Assembly (NCBI GenBank): GCA_943846615.1
Contig: OX044354.1
Span: 2,497,001 to 2,561,000 of the forward strand
Source of the DNA: an uncultured Amylibacter sp.
GTDB taxonomy: Bacteria > Pseudomonadota > Alphaproteobacteria > Rhodobacterales > Rhodobacteraceae
Length of the DNA: 64,000 nucleotides
Reading direction: 5' to 3'
Numbering within the stretch: position 1 is the first letter of the stretch; each line of letters opens with the position of its first letter. This document shows, piece by piece, positions 9,116 to 17,787 of the stretch. A program made the position numbers and the translations under genes. The notes under the pieces were generated by a model. It had not been told where the DNA came from, searched no databases, and saw only the letters and a program-made list of their open reading frames with translations.

Positions 9116-9838
9116 TTAAACCTCGCGGGCGCGAAGCGCCGACAGGCGGCGGGCGCGGATTTCAGTGCGGGTGCGGATCAGCACCAGTGTGACAAATAGT
9201 AAAACCATCCCGCCGATGCAGACCAATAATGGGAAGTAGAAGACGTTGTCGACGTGCTCTTCCTTGTCCATAGAGAGTGATGCGCCTTGGTGGAGGCCTT
9301 GTGACCAGAAGTTCACAGCATAGCGCGAGAGTATGGCGAATACTGAGCCGACGATGCAGAGAATTGAGGTGAGGTCGGCGGCGGTGTCCTTATCCTCGAT
9401 CGCTTCCCATAGAGCGAGGTAGCCGAAGTAGAAAACCAGCAAGATCATGAAGGATGTTAGGCGCGGATCCCATGCCCAATACGTACCCCACATGGGTTTT
9501 CCCCAGATCGCCCCTGTAGCCAGTGCGATTAATGTCATTGTCATGCCGATGGGGGCGGCTGCCTTGGCCGCTAATGCGGATACATGATGGCGACGAATTA
9601 ACCAGATCAGGGATGCGACCAGCATCATCAGCCATGCGTTGATTGCCATCAACGCGGTTGGCACGTGGAGGAAGATGATTTTAACGGTTGAACCTTGTTT
9701 GTAATCGGCGGGCGTCAGGAAGAAGCCCCAGAAGAGGCCGATCAACAGCATAGCACCCGCGCCGATTGTCAGCGTTGGCAGGATGCGACCTGAAAGGGCC
9801 ATGAATTTGGCCGGATTTGCGTATTCCCATAAAGACAT
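9116..9838 (-). CDS. ccmC: Heme transporter / CcmE-heme loading protein CcmC
   Basis: A six-span membrane protein of 240 residues that presents heme to CcmE. The tryptophan-rich WWD-type motif GTYWAWDPRLTS lies in a periplasmic loop, and conserved His residues occur in FLHVPTALMAI and near the SQGLHQGAS segment. Length and order (ccmB upstream, ccmD downstream) are typical. The gene is separated from ccmB by 54 bases without an evident promoter or terminator, so one transcript is likely. Confidence 0.95.
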   Translation of the reverse strand: MSLWEYANPAKFMALSGRILPTLTIGAGAMLLIGLFWGFFLTPADYKQGSTVKIIFLHVPTALMAINAWLMMLVASLIWLIRRHHVSALAAKAAAPIGMTMTLIALATGAIWGKPMWGTYWAWDPRLTSFMILLVFYFGYLALWEAIEDKDTAADLTSILCIVGSVFAILSRYAVNFWSQGLHQGASLSMDKEEHVDNVFYFPLLVCIGGMVLLFVTLVLIRTRTEIRARRLSALRAREV

Positions 9839-9892
9839 GCGGTTGTTATATCCTATTTTAAGCCAGATGAAAGTGGCAGTTGGTCACATCTG

Positions 9893-10543
9893 TTAACGTA
9901 AATTTGCGCGCAAAGCGATGGCGCAAGCGAAAGGGATTGTGGCGATGCACAAAAGTGAGATTGAGGCAACGAGCGCCAATAGCTGTATTGGGTTTTGCGT
10001 GCCTGTGGAGGCGACCTGTGCGCCCAGCATTAATGTGGGGATGTAGAGAGGGAGGACGAGAAGTGAAAGGAGGAGTCCGCCCCGTTTGATGCCAACGGTG
10101 ATGGCCGCGCCGAATGCGCCGATGAACGATAAGGCAGGTGTGCCTAACGCGAGGGATGCGAAGAGCCAGAGGTAAGATTGTTGCGGTAGATTTAGAAGGT
10201 AACCCAAAGGGATTGCGGCGAGGGTGATGGGCAGGCCTGTTGTGATCCAATGTGCAGTTGCCTTGGCTATTGCGATGCCTGAGAGGGGGATTGGGGAAGT
10301 CGCGAGGGCCTCTAGTGTGCCATCTTCCCAGTCCAGTTGGAAGATTCGATCCAGTGATAGGAGGCAGGAGAGAAGTGCGCCGATCCATAGGATGCCTGGT
10401 GCGATGCGGGCGAGTAGGTCTAGGTTTGCGCCGACGCCGAAGGGTACGAACATCACCACGATCAGGAAAAACGCGAGGGTGAGTGCGAAACCGCCACCGG
10501 AGCGGAAGGCGAGTTTGAGATCGCGAAGGATAAGGGGCTTCAT
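9893..10543 (-). CDS. ccmB: Heme ABC exporter permease CcmB
   Basis: A 216-residue permease partner of CcmA with about six hydrophobic segments. The opening LRDLKLAFRSGGGFALTLAFF and the GVGANLDLLARIAPGILWI stretch are characteristic of CcmB. Its ATG directly abuts the ccmA stop (TAGATG), which indicates translational coupling. The CcmAB ATPase is required for releasing heme-loaded CcmE rather than for bulk heme export. Confidence 0.94.
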   Translation of the reverse strand: MKPLILRDLKLAFRSGGGFALTLAFFLIVVMFVPFGVGANLDLLARIAPGILWIGALLSCLLSLDRIFQLDWEDGTLEALATSPIPLSGIAIAKATAHWITTGLPITLAAIPLGYLLNLPQQSYLWLFASLALGTPALSFIGAFGAAITVGIKRGGLLLSLLVLPLYIPTLMLGAQVASTGTQNPIQLLALVASISLLCIATIPFACAIALRANLR

Positions 10544-11146
10544 CTAAAAGTCCCCCATTAAGAATGGATCGCTGTGATCGGATTGTTTGGCGGCGAAATC
10601 GGTGATGTTTAGGATGCGCGCGTTTGGGATGTCCATGTCGATATGCGTGGAAATGATTGCGGCGCCGCCCGCGGCACAGTGGGTTTTGATTGCGTCGATG
10701 ATCACGTCTGATGTGGCGGCGTCCAATGATACCGTTGGTTCATCCATCAGCCAGACATCTGCATCTGTTAGCAGCATGCGTGCCAATCCAAGGCGGCGTT
10801 TCTGACCCGCCGAGAGATCACCTGCCGCACGTGATTGTAATGGTGTTAGGGACAATTGTTCCAATATCGGATCGATATTCCCAAAGCCGTAAATGCCTGC
10901 CCAGAACGATAGGTTTTCGCGCACGGTAAGTGTGGATTTTATTCCGTCCAAATGGCCTGAAAATGCTGTGTTTTCTGGAGTATAGTCGCCCGCCAATCCC
11001 GCGAGATAACGTAGCAACGTGGTTTTACCCGCACCATTCGGCCCGCGCAAAATTACACAGTCGCCTGCAACCACAGACAGAGCGACATCAGATAAAATCA
11101 ATTTATCTGCACGCAAACAGTTGAGATTTGAAACATTCATTAACAT
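10544..11146 (-). CDS. ccmA: Heme ABC exporter ATP-binding protein CcmA
   Basis: A 200-residue ABC ATPase with Walker A GPNGAGKTTLL, signature LSAGQKRRLGLARML, Walker B DVWLMDEP and H-loop STHIDMD. The small size and the position before ccmB identify CcmA. A second in-frame ATG lies at 11140; neither start has a clear Shine-Dalgarno. It is the first gene of the leftward ccm unit; the 38 bases to the divergent DUF1684 gene must contain or overlap the promoters for both. Confidence 0.93.
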   Translation of the reverse strand: MLMNVSNLNCLRADKLILSDVALSVVAGDCVILRGPNGAGKTTLLRYLAGLAGDYTPENTAFSGHLDGIKSTLTVRENLSFWAGIYGFGNIDPILEQLSLTPLQSRAAGDLSAGQKRRLGLARMLLTDADVWLMDEPTVSLDAATSDVIIDAIKTHCAAGGAAIISTHIDMDIPNARILNITDFAAKQSDHSDPFLMGDF

Positions 11147-11184
11147 ATAGGAATGAGTAACCTAAACTTGTCGTGGAGGAAAGC

Positions 11185-11829
11185 GTGCATCAGCCAAGGA
11201 ATTTGACCGAAATTGGTTATAATGGCCCCGCGTCTATCGCGATGGCAGATTGGCGTTTGCAGATGCAAAGTCTGTATGCAGTTTTACGTGGGTTTGATGA
11301 CCCGTATGAGGCATGGGGATTGTGGAAGGCGCGTTATAATGAATTGCTGGCGACGCATCCAAGTTCCCCGATGAAGGCCGCCGATAAAATGACGTTTCGC
11401 GGTATCAAAACGTTTGAGTATGATCCCGAATTGCGTTTCGTGGTGGATGTCACCGATGACAAGGGCATGATGCAGTTCCAAGATTTGGGTGTTGATGGGC
11501 ATGCCCATTATCAGCAGTTGGGTGAGACGGTTGGGTTACGCGATGCGCTGGGCCAAGAGTTGTCTGTATATTGGATGCTGGGATATGGGGGCGGATTGTT
11601 TGTGCCGTTTCGCGATAAATCGGCGGGGTTTGATACATTTCGCACCGGTCGCGTTTTGATTGATGCGGTTAAAGGTGCTGATTTAGGATTGACGCCGGAT
11701 GGTAAGATGATTTTGGATTTCAATTTTTCATATCACCCCACCACGATTTGGGATGCAAGTATTGATTATATTTCGGTGCCAGATGGTAACCATTTGCCGG
11801 TTGTCGTGAAGGCCGGTGAGCGGGTTTAG
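11185..11829 (+). CDS. DUF1684 family protein
   Basis: A cytoplasmic protein of about 214 residues without signal peptide. KTFEYDPELRF near the middle, the GRVLIDAVKGADLGL segment and the C-terminal DFNFSYHP...PDGNHLPVVVKAGER pattern match DUF1684, a family of unknown function with a conserved C-terminal block rich in Pro and Asn. The start is taken as GTG 11185, since GGAGGA at 11175-11180 is ideally placed for it; a GTG at 11173 would overlap that site. Divergent from ccmA. No further function can be read. Confidence 0.8.
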   Translation: MHQPRNLTEIGYNGPASIAMADWRLQMQSLYAVLRGFDDPYEAWGLWKARYNELLATHPSSPMKAADKMTFRGIKTFEYDPELRFVVDVTDDKGMMQFQDLGVDGHAHYQQLGETVGLRDALGQELSVYWMLGYGGGLFVPFRDKSAGFDTFRTGRVLIDAVKGADLGLTPDGKMILDFNFSYHPTTIWDASIDYISVPDGNHLPVVVKAGERV

Positions 11830-12211
11830 GTGGGGCAGGTAAGGTTTATCGATGAAGTTCTGCGCCGCGGCAGGCTAGTTGATCTGTTCGCGCTGGCGAT
11901 TCGATGACTACTGTATTCACATGTCGCATTTACTGCGCGTCCTAGCGTTTTGAATTTCTGAGAATGAAATAGATCCGACGTTGGTGCCATGCGTGCGTGG
12001 GGTTGGAGGATAATTTAAATGTATATACTATGAAATTTCGGCATTATATTTAGTTTTATTGATAAATAAAAATACGCCCATCACAACCCTGGTTTGATTG
12101 GTTGTCTGATATTACACCTTCAATTTTCAGTAAATTTTTGTTAAAATAAGGCAAGAATGTGGCGCAATCAAAAGATTAAATTCCGCATTTTTCTATTATA
12201 GGGGAATATAT
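11830..12211. other. AT-rich intergenic stretch, no gene seen
   Basis: The 382 bases between DUF1684 and the His-rich gene become AT-rich after about 12010. The only structure I see is a CAACC...GGTTG inverted repeat near 12077-12101. The run GTTAAAATAAGG at about 12139 could belong to the promoter or leader of the next gene. No RNA family was recognised. Confidence 0.5.
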
Positions 12212-12612
12212 ATGTCTGGAAATATACCAAAAGGGCACCAAGAAGATCACATTAGCCATGAAAACGGAAAGGGTCATCAACATGATCATATGGGTTTCGA
12301 AAATGGCGTAGGGCACCAGAAATTTCATGATTTGGGCGATGGTGGTCCACCAACCGAGGGGGGGCTATTTCCGAGCCTTCTATAAAAGATATCCCTGTTG
12401 GTCACCAAGAAGATCACATTAGCCATGAAAATGGTCAAGGATACCAGCATGATCATACTGGTTTTGAAAACGGCGTTGGGCATCAAAAATTTCATGATCT
12501 GGGCGATGGTGGCCCACCAATGGAAGGTTTATTTTTGTCACCAGAGCAGACAATGCTTAATGAGGATGAAATGATAGACGAGTTTGAAGAAGAGGATATC
12601 GAACTTATTTAA
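12212..12612 (+). CDS. His-rich tandem-repeat protein split by a -1 frameshift at a G7 run
   Basis: ATG 12212 opens a 57-codon frame ending at TAA 12383. The same motif continues downstream in the -1 frame to TAA 12610-12612. A -1 slip at 12358-12364, where the zero frame reads GAG GGG GGG (a G-GGG-GGG slippery heptamer), would give one 133-residue protein. It would carry two copies of a 45-residue unit (GHQEDHISHENG, then HDH, GFENGVGHQKFHDLGDGGPP) and an acidic tail NEDEMIDEFEEEDIELI. The copies differ in 15 codons synonymously and only 5 non-synonymously, so both were selected as protein. The frequent His and acidic residues suggest metal binding, which is inference. I do not recognise the family. 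The downstream half has no plausible start of its own before the repeat. Confidence 0.7.
12224..12525 (+). repeat. Two direct 135-bp repeat units, 167-bp period
   Basis: Copy 1 is 12224-12358 and copy 2 is 12391-12525, separated by 32 bases that hold the G7 run. By hand alignment they differ at 26 of 135 bases (about 81% identity) with no internal indel, and at 5 of 45 encoded residues. Confidence 0.9.
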
Positions 12613-12636
12613 AGTTCGGTTCTTTTCAAAGTTCAG

Positions 12637-12668
12637 CCCGCAATCGGAAATCGGTTGCGGGTTTTTTT
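12637..12668 (+). terminator. Rho-independent terminator of the His-rich gene
   Basis: CCCGCAA, loop TCGGAAATCGG, TTGCGGG and then seven T. This is a textbook terminator 24 bases after the second-frame stop, which supports transcription through both halves of the gene. Confidence 0.92.
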
Positions 12669-12718
12669 ATGCTTTGTTTTTCATGCATTTAGCGTGTATT
12701 AAGCTTAGTTGAAGCTAC

Positions 12719-13180
12719 ATGTGTAAACCAATGCCCAAACATTTAAACATCCCGCCCGTGTGGACATTGATCGCAATCAGTGCCGCCATAGTATTACATT
12801 ACATTTACCCACTGATTGTTTTTAATCTACGTGCGATTGATTTTGGTGTAACCGCGTGTGGGTTATATTTGATTGTCGCCCCTGTGGTTTGGTTTAAACG
12901 GAAAAAGACGACGATTATCCCGCGCCAAAAGCCTGCGGCGTTGATCAGTGAGGGCCCGTTCAAGTTATCACGCAATCCGATGTATTTGGGCATGGTTTTA
13001 CTGACCCTAGGGGTTGGTTTGATCTTGGGATCCATCCAGTCATTGATCCCTGCAATTTGGTTATTCTTCTTTTTGCAAAAGAATTATGTCCTGCCCGAAG
13101 AGCGCAAGTTGCGCGAAGGTTTGGGGCAGGAGGCGGAGGATTACTTTGCCATCACTGGGCGTTGGATCTGGTTTTTGTAA
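12719..13180 (+). CDS. Isoprenylcysteine carboxyl methyltransferase-like / phospholipid methyltransferase family membrane protein
   Basis: A 153-residue integral membrane protein with about four hydrophobic segments. The SAM-binding signature of the ICMT/PEMT family is present: GPFKLSRNPMYLGMVLLTLG, then the C-terminal EERKLREGLGQEAEDYF with the conserved Glu-Glu and Tyr. Such proteins methylate lipids or small hydrophobic acceptors; the substrate here is unknown. An alternative ATG lies four codons downstream. It follows the strong terminator of the His-rich gene, so it is transcribed independently. Confidence 0.85.
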   Translation: MCKPMPKHLNIPPVWTLIAISAAIVLHYIYPLIVFNLRAIDFGVTACGLYLIVAPVVWFKRKKTTIIPRQKPAALISEGPFKLSRNPMYLGMVLLTLGVGLILGSIQSLIPAIWLFFFLQKNYVLPEERKLREGLGQEAEDYFAITGRWIWFL

Positions 13181-13258
13181 CATAATCCTCGCGTTTTCTT
13201 TATTCGCTTTTTCAGGCGGTATTTTTTAGGTTCGAAATAAGAGAGTAGGGATTCGAAA

Positions 13259-13990
13259 ATGAAGCACATCACGTTATTTACCGCCATGTCAGTGGTGGCC
13301 GCGACGACTGCGCAGGCCGAAACACGCACCAAACCATTGGTGGTGGTTGAATTGTTTACGTCACAGGGGTGTTATTCATGTCCGCCTGCGGATGAAATCC
13401 TGTCGAAACTGTCCCGTGACGATGATGTTTTGGCCTTGTCCCTGCATGTTGATTACTGGGATTATCTGGGTTGGAAAGACAAGTTTGCCATTGCTAAGTT
13501 TGGAGAGCGCCAAGCCAGCTATAATGCGCAGATTATCAAGCGTTCGCGACGCGTCACACCGCAGATGATTTTTAATGGTGTTGCCGAAGTTGCCGGTGGG
13601 ATGGGTAAATCCGAAAAGCAAATTCATAAGAACGTTAAAGCCATGCGCAATTGGAAAGAAGGCGCAAAGCTGGATATTTCGCGTGATGGTCAAAAGGTAA
13701 CGATGACATTACAGGCGAATTTTCAGAACATGGGTGAGGCAGACGTGAGTTTGGTGCAATATGTACCCAGCGAAACGGTGCAGATTGATCGCGGCGAAAA
13801 TGCCGGTAAGACGATTGAATACATTAATACGGTGCGCAGTTTTGATACCATTGCAAAGTGGGATACGGATAAGCCCGCAAGAATTACCGCCACCCTGAAA
13901 GGTAATGGCAAATATGCGGTGATCGTGCAGGGAAAACGTTTTGGCCCCGTTATTGTGGCACGTCGTGTTCCGGCCGATTCCAATTACTAA
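13259..13990 (+). CDS. Secreted thioredoxin-like DUF1223 protein
   Basis: A 243-residue exported protein with a signal peptide ending near TTAQAE. The mature domain starts VVVELFTSQGCYSCPPADEIL, a thioredoxin-like CYSC site, with HVDYWDYLGWKDKF, the DUF1223 signature. The C-terminal half is beta-rich. Function is not established for the family; a periplasmic redox role is inferred from the CXXC. The next gene, infC, is convergent. Confidence 0.87.
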   Translation: MKHITLFTAMSVVAATTAQAETRTKPLVVVELFTSQGCYSCPPADEILSKLSRDDDVLALSLHVDYWDYLGWKDKFAIAKFGERQASYNAQIIKRSRRVTPQMIFNGVAEVAGGMGKSEKQIHKNVKAMRNWKEGAKLDISRDGQKVTMTLQANFQNMGEADVSLVQYVPSETVQIDRGENAGKTIEYINTVRSFDTIAKWDTDKPARITATLKGNGKYAVIVQGKRFGPVIVARRVPADSNY

Positions 13991-14005
13991 TATTGAATGA
14001 CTAAC

Positions 14006-14033
14006 GAAAAAGGCCGTCCCAATGGAACGGCCC
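14006..14033 (-). terminator. Rho-independent terminator of infC
   Basis: Read on the minus strand: GGGCCGTTCC, loop ATT, GGGACGGCC, then TTTTT. It lies 22 bases past the infC stop. Confidence 0.88.
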
Positions 14034-14054
14034 GAATTCGTTTTGTGGTCGTAC

Positions 14055-14606
14055 CTATTTTGGAATAGGGCCGATCAGCATGGTCATTTGGCGACCTTCT
14101 GTTTTCGGGTGGTTTTCGATTTTACCTGCTTCGGCTTCGACCACTGCGGCCTCTACACGTTTTAGCAACTCGAAACCAAGGTTTTGGTGGGCCATTTCAC
14201 GGCCGCGGAAACGCATAGTGATTTTCACCTTGTCGCCGTTTTCCAAGAATTTAAAGACATTGCGCATTTTCACGTCGAAATCATGGGTATCCGTGTTTGG
14301 ACGGAATTTAACCTCTTTGATCTCAATTGTTTTTTGCTTTTTGCGGGCTTCCGCTTCGCGTTTTTGTTGTTCGTATTTGAACTTGCCCAAATCCATGATT
14401 TTACACACGGGTGGTTTTGCGTTTGGTGAAATTTCAACCAGATCTAAGCCTGCCGCGCGTGCCATTTCATTTGCACGGGCTGGGGTGACTACGCCGACGT
14501 TTTCGCCTTCGGCACCGATCAATCTGATTTCTGGGGCAACAACGCGTTCGTTGGCGCGGGGTCCTGTATCGCGCTGTGGTGGCGCATTGTGGGGTCTACG
14601 AGCTAT
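14055..14606 (-). CDS. infC: Translation initiation factor IF-3, probable ATA start
   Basis: IF-3 controls start-codon selection and subunit dissociation. The 183 residues beginning at the codon for [10 protein letters not shown] contain the N-domain ([20 protein letters not shown]), the linker rich in Lys/Arg ([14 protein letters not shown]) and the C-domain ([19 protein letters not shown]). Homologues begin at about ARRPHNAPP, so the start is placed at ATA 14606, nine bases after AAAAGGA. Rare AUU/AUA/AUC starts are known for infC and underlie its autoregulation. The nearest in-frame ATG at 14645 would add 13 residues. The C-terminus is complete (MLIGPIPK). Confidence 0.9.
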   Translation of the reverse strand: MARRPHNAPPQRDTGPRANERVVAPEIRLIGAEGENVGVVTPARANEMARAAGLDLVEISPNAKPPVCKIMDLGKFKYEQQKREAEARKKQKTIEIKEVKFRPNTDTHDFDVKMRNVFKFLENGDKVKITMRFRGREMAHQNLGFELLKRVEAAVVEAEAGKIENHPKTEGRQMTMLIGPIPK

Positions 14607-14817
14607 GGTCCTGGGTCCTTTTATTATCCATACAACCTTAAACATATAGGGTCCGCCCCTTTGTTCAAGTGGTATCCTCTTGAAGCGGGAAAGCGCGCAC
14701 GTCAAGCCAATTGCGAAAAAACCCACGTTATTCGGTTGAAAAACCCGCTGGGATCACCCAAATCAAGCCTGTAGCCCGTTCGATTGTGTTACGGGTAAAT
14801 AAATTTGGAGTTCTGTA

Positions 14818-15324
14818 ATGAACAAAGTTATCTCATTGGTTGTCTTGGTCGCGGTTCTTGGCGGCGGTTACTTTTTCTACAATAAATCGCAAAAAGCGAA
14901 TGAAGCAGCAGTGATGCAAGCGGAAAAAGATGCGGCAATGAAAGCGGCAGAAGACGCAAAAAAAGCAGCAATGGAAGCTGAAGAAAAAGCGAAAAAAGAA
15001 GCTGAAGACGCGGCGAAAGAAGCAGCGGACAAAGCGGCAAAGGAAGCTGAAGATGCAGCTAAGGCCGTAGAAGATGCCGCAAAAGAAGCAGCCAAAGCGG
15101 CAGAAGATGCAGCCAAGGAAGCAGCGAAAGCAGCGGAAGATAAGTTGAAAGAAGCGGCGAAAGCGGTTGAAGACAAAGTGAAAGAAACTGTTGGTGAAAC
15201 TGTAACGGACGCGGTGAAGGAAACAGTGACGGATACGGTAAAAGAGGCAGTCGGTGACACAGTGACCGACACAGCGACGAAGTTGTTGGATGGTGTTTTG
15301 GAAACTGCGCCAAAGACTGAGTAA
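14818..15324 (+). CDS. Ala/Lys/Glu-rich helical protein with N-terminal membrane anchor
   Basis: A 168-residue low-complexity protein. An N-terminal hydrophobic segment (VISLVVLVAVLGGGYFFY) acts as anchor or signal. Residues from about 35 to 125 are near-repeats of AEDAAKEAAKA, consistent with a long charged amphipathic helix of the LEA or apolipoprotein kind. The tail switches to Thr/Val-rich repeats (ETVTDAVKETVTDTVKEAV). ATG is preceded by GGAG in AATTTGGAG. It stands alone with its own terminator. A stress-protective or envelope-spacing role is only a guess. Confidence 0.75.
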   Translation: MNKVISLVVLVAVLGGGYFFYNKSQKANEAAVMQAEKDAAMKAAEDAKKAAMEAEEKAKKEAEDAAKEAADKAAKEAEDAAKAVEDAAKEAAKAAEDAAKEAAKAAEDKLKEAAKAVEDKVKETVGETVTDAVKETVTDTVKEAVGDTVTDTATKLLDGVLETAPKTE

Positions 15325-15348
15325 TCTTTAACTGAAAATGTGTTTTGA

Positions 15349-15378
15349 GGGTCGCCCGTTTTGGCGGCCCTTTTCTTT
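15349..15378 (+). terminator. Rho-independent terminator of the helical-protein gene
   Basis: GGGTCGCC, loop CGTTTT, GGCGGCCC and then TTTTCTTTT, 25 bases past the stop. Confidence 0.85.
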
Positions 15379-15411
15379 TGCTTAAATGGCAAAAGTGGCT
15401 AGTGTTTGTGT

Positions 15412-16602
15412 ATGCACAGTGTGGAATTACCCTTTGATCGAACAGAATACGCGGCGCGATTGCGCGCGGTACGTGCCGCGATGGATCAACGCGGCCTAGA
15501 TGTGTTGTTTACCTGTGATCCCAGCAATATGGCGTGGATCACGGGGTATGACGGATGGAGCTTTTATGTCCATCAGGGCGTGATTGTTGGCCCCACCGGT
15601 GATCCGATTTTTTGGGGACGCAAGATGGATGCGATTGGCGCGACCATGACCTGTTATATGGATCACGATCGCATTCATGGGTATTCGGATGACTATGTGA
15701 TGTCCGATCTGCATGCGATGGATGATTTGGCGCGGGTCATTGCCGATTATGGTTGGGGTGATTTGGCGTTGGGCGTGGAATTAGAGAATTATTATTATTC
15801 CGCCAAGGCGCATCAGGTTTTGTCGGATGCACATCGAGGCGGTATTGTTGATGCGACGGCGATGGTGAACTGGTGTCGCGCGGTGAAATCTGAGCGTGAA
15901 TTGAAATACATGCGGCGTGCGGGGCAGATTGTGGAACGCATGCATGCTAAGATTTTGGATGTGTTCGAGGTGGGCAAGCGCAAGAATGAGGTGGCCGCGG
16001 AGATTTATCACACGGGTATTTGGGGTGGTGAGGATGAGGACGGGTTGTTTGGTGGCGATTACGCCGCGTTGTGCCCGTTGTTACCGACAAACGAAGAGGC
16101 CACGGCGGCGCATTTGACGTGGAATGATAATCCCGTGCCCAACAATTCAGGGACGTTTTTCGAAATTGCGGGGGTGCATCGCCATTACCACGTGCCGTTG
16201 TGCCGAACGATCTGGCTGGGTGATCCGCCGCGTGATGTATCATTTGCCGAAGAGGTGGTTTTAGAGGGCATTGATGCGGGGATTTCAAAGGCCGTGGCTG
16301 GGAATACGGCAGGGGATGTAGCATCCGCGTTTTATGGTGTTTTGGCAAAACATGGCGTGGCACGAGAGGGGCGTTGTGGCTATCCGATTGGGATCAGTTA
16401 CCCGCCCGATTGGGGCGAGCGAACATATTCCATTCGCCCCAATGATGAAACCGTTTTACAACCCAATATGACGTTTCATTTCATGCCCGCGTTATGGATG
16501 GAAAAATGGGGATTGGAAATTACCGAAACCCTGCGTATTCGTGAAACGGGCGTTGCTGAACCCATGGCCGATGTGCCGCGAAAATTATTTGTGAAAGCGT
16601 GA
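15412..16602 (+). CDS. doeA: Ectoine hydrolase-like M24 peptidase (DoeA family)
   Basis: A pita-bread-fold M24 hydrolase of 396 residues. Segments resembling DoeA, which opens the ectoine ring to N-acetyl-diaminobutyrate, are ITGYDGWSFYVHQG, MVNWCRAVKSERELKYMRRA, NEVAAEIYH, AAHLTWND and EIAGVHRHYHVPLCRT. ATG 15412 is used in place of a TTG two codons upstream. The following ArgE-like deacylase begins two bases after its stop and an Lrp-type regulator lies nearby, paralleling the doeA-doeB-doeX arrangement of ectoine users. Other M24 roles (creatinase or Xaa-Pro type) are possible but fit the sequence less well. Confidence 0.8.
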   Translation: MHSVELPFDRTEYAARLRAVRAAMDQRGLDVLFTCDPSNMAWITGYDGWSFYVHQGVIVGPTGDPIFWGRKMDAIGATMTCYMDHDRIHGYSDDYVMSDLHAMDDLARVIADYGWGDLALGVELENYYYSAKAHQVLSDAHRGGIVDATAMVNWCRAVKSERELKYMRRAGQIVERMHAKILDVFEVGKRKNEVAAEIYHTGIWGGEDEDGLFGGDYAALCPLLPTNEEATAAHLTWNDNPVPNNSGTFFEIAGVHRHYHVPLCRTIWLGDPPRDVSFAEEVVLEGIDAGISKAVAGNTAGDVASAFYGVLAKHGVAREGRCGYPIGISYPPDWGERTYSIRPNDETVLQPNMTFHFMPALWMEKWGLEITETLRIRETGVAEPMADVPRKLFVKA

Positions 16603-16604
16603 TA

Positions 16605-17759
16605 ATGACGGATTTAAAAACAACCTTGGATATCATGGATCGTTTGATCGCGTTTCCAACCATTTCAAGCGAGAGTAATCGCGATTGCATTGACTGGATT
16701 TCGGATTATCTGGGCAAGCTGGGCGCACGCGTGGAGTTGAGTTCCGAGGTGGAAGGTAAGGCGAATATCTTTGCGACCCTTGGGCCTGATACCGATGGGG
16801 GGATTATCCTGTCTGGGCATACGGACGTTGTGCCTGTTGAGGGGCAGAATTGGACACGTGATCCGTTTCAAATGGCACGTCATGATGGGGCGCTGTTTGG
16901 GCGTGGAACTTGTGATATGAAAGGGTTTATTGCCGCATCACTGGCGATGGCGCCCACATATGCCGCAATGGATTTGAAGCGCCCTGTGCATTTCGCATTC
17001 ACATATGACGAAGAGGTCGGGTGTTTAGGCGCGCGTGTTTTGGTGAACCAGTTGATCAAATCTGGCCTAAAACCCAGCGTGTGTATCGTGGGCGAGCCGA
17101 CATCGATGCGAATTATCGAAGGTCATAAGGGGATGAGCGAATACACTACGGAATTTCGTGGCGTTGAGGGGCATTCCAGTAATCCAGATTTATGTGTGAA
17201 TGCGTTGGAATATGCGCATAAGTTTATGAGTAAGCTGATGGAAGTACGCGCGCAATTGCCCGCGATGGCACCGCCAAATTCGCGATTTATTCCGCCATAT
17301 TCGACATCGTCAATTTGCGCCTGTCATTCAGGAACAACGCATAATGTCGTGCCGAGTTTGGCGGAGATCGAATGGGAAATGCGCGTGGTGCAACGCAGTG
17401 ATCGCGAATGGTTGCGCGGCGAGATGTTGCGTTATGTGGATGAGGAATTGCGCCCTGAGATGCAGGCAAAATCGCCGATTGCCGATATTGTGGAAACGCT
17501 GTGTACTGAAACCGAAGGGTTAGAGCCAGAGCCAGACAGTGAAGCGGTGAAGATTGTACAGGAACTGACGGGCGGGAATTCGACCGAAGTTGTTTCGTTC
17601 GGCACGGAAGCAGGGTTGTTTGCGCGCGCGGGGATCAGTTCGGTTTTATGCGGACCAGGCAGTATCGAACAGGCGCATAAACCAGACGAGTACGTGACCG
17701 AGGATCAGATGGCGTTATGCCTTCAAATGTTGGGACGGTTAAGCGACAAGCTGTGCTAA
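16605..17759 (+). CDS. M20-family deacylase, acetylornithine deacetylase (ArgE)-like
   Basis: A di-zinc aminoacylase of 384 residues. Metal ligands are in LSGHTDVVPVEGQNW, GRGTCDMKGF and YDEEVGCLGAR (catalytic Glu pair), with GEPTSM, and the dimerisation domain carries GVEGHSSNPD. These are ArgE motifs. ATG 16605 starts two bases past the doeA-like stop; a GTG at 16599 overlaps it. Given its partner it may hydrolyse N-acetyl-diaminobutyrate in place of DoeB (an aspartoacylase-fold enzyme), or it may be a true acetylornithine deacetylase. Sequence alone does not decide. Confidence 0.85.
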   Translation: MTDLKTTLDIMDRLIAFPTISSESNRDCIDWISDYLGKLGARVELSSEVEGKANIFATLGPDTDGGIILSGHTDVVPVEGQNWTRDPFQMARHDGALFGRGTCDMKGFIAASLAMAPTYAAMDLKRPVHFAFTYDEEVGCLGARVLVNQLIKSGLKPSVCIVGEPTSMRIIEGHKGMSEYTTEFRGVEGHSSNPDLCVNALEYAHKFMSKLMEVRAQLPAMAPPNSRFIPPYSTSSICACHSGTTHNVVPSLAEIEWEMRVVQRSDREWLRGEMLRYVDEELRPEMQAKSPIADIVETLCTETEGLEPEPDSEAVKIVQELTGGNSTEVVSFGTEAGLFARAGISSVLCGPGSIEQAHKPDEYVTEDQMALCLQMLGRLSDKLC

Positions 17760-17787
17760 CCGCCCCAACACCGCCACGAAACGCGTG

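Noticed and set aside
14877-15392. A 171-codon frame on the minus strand
   Set aside because: Antisense to the Ala/Lys/Glu-rich gene; the Ser/Ala/Phe repeats are its mirror image.
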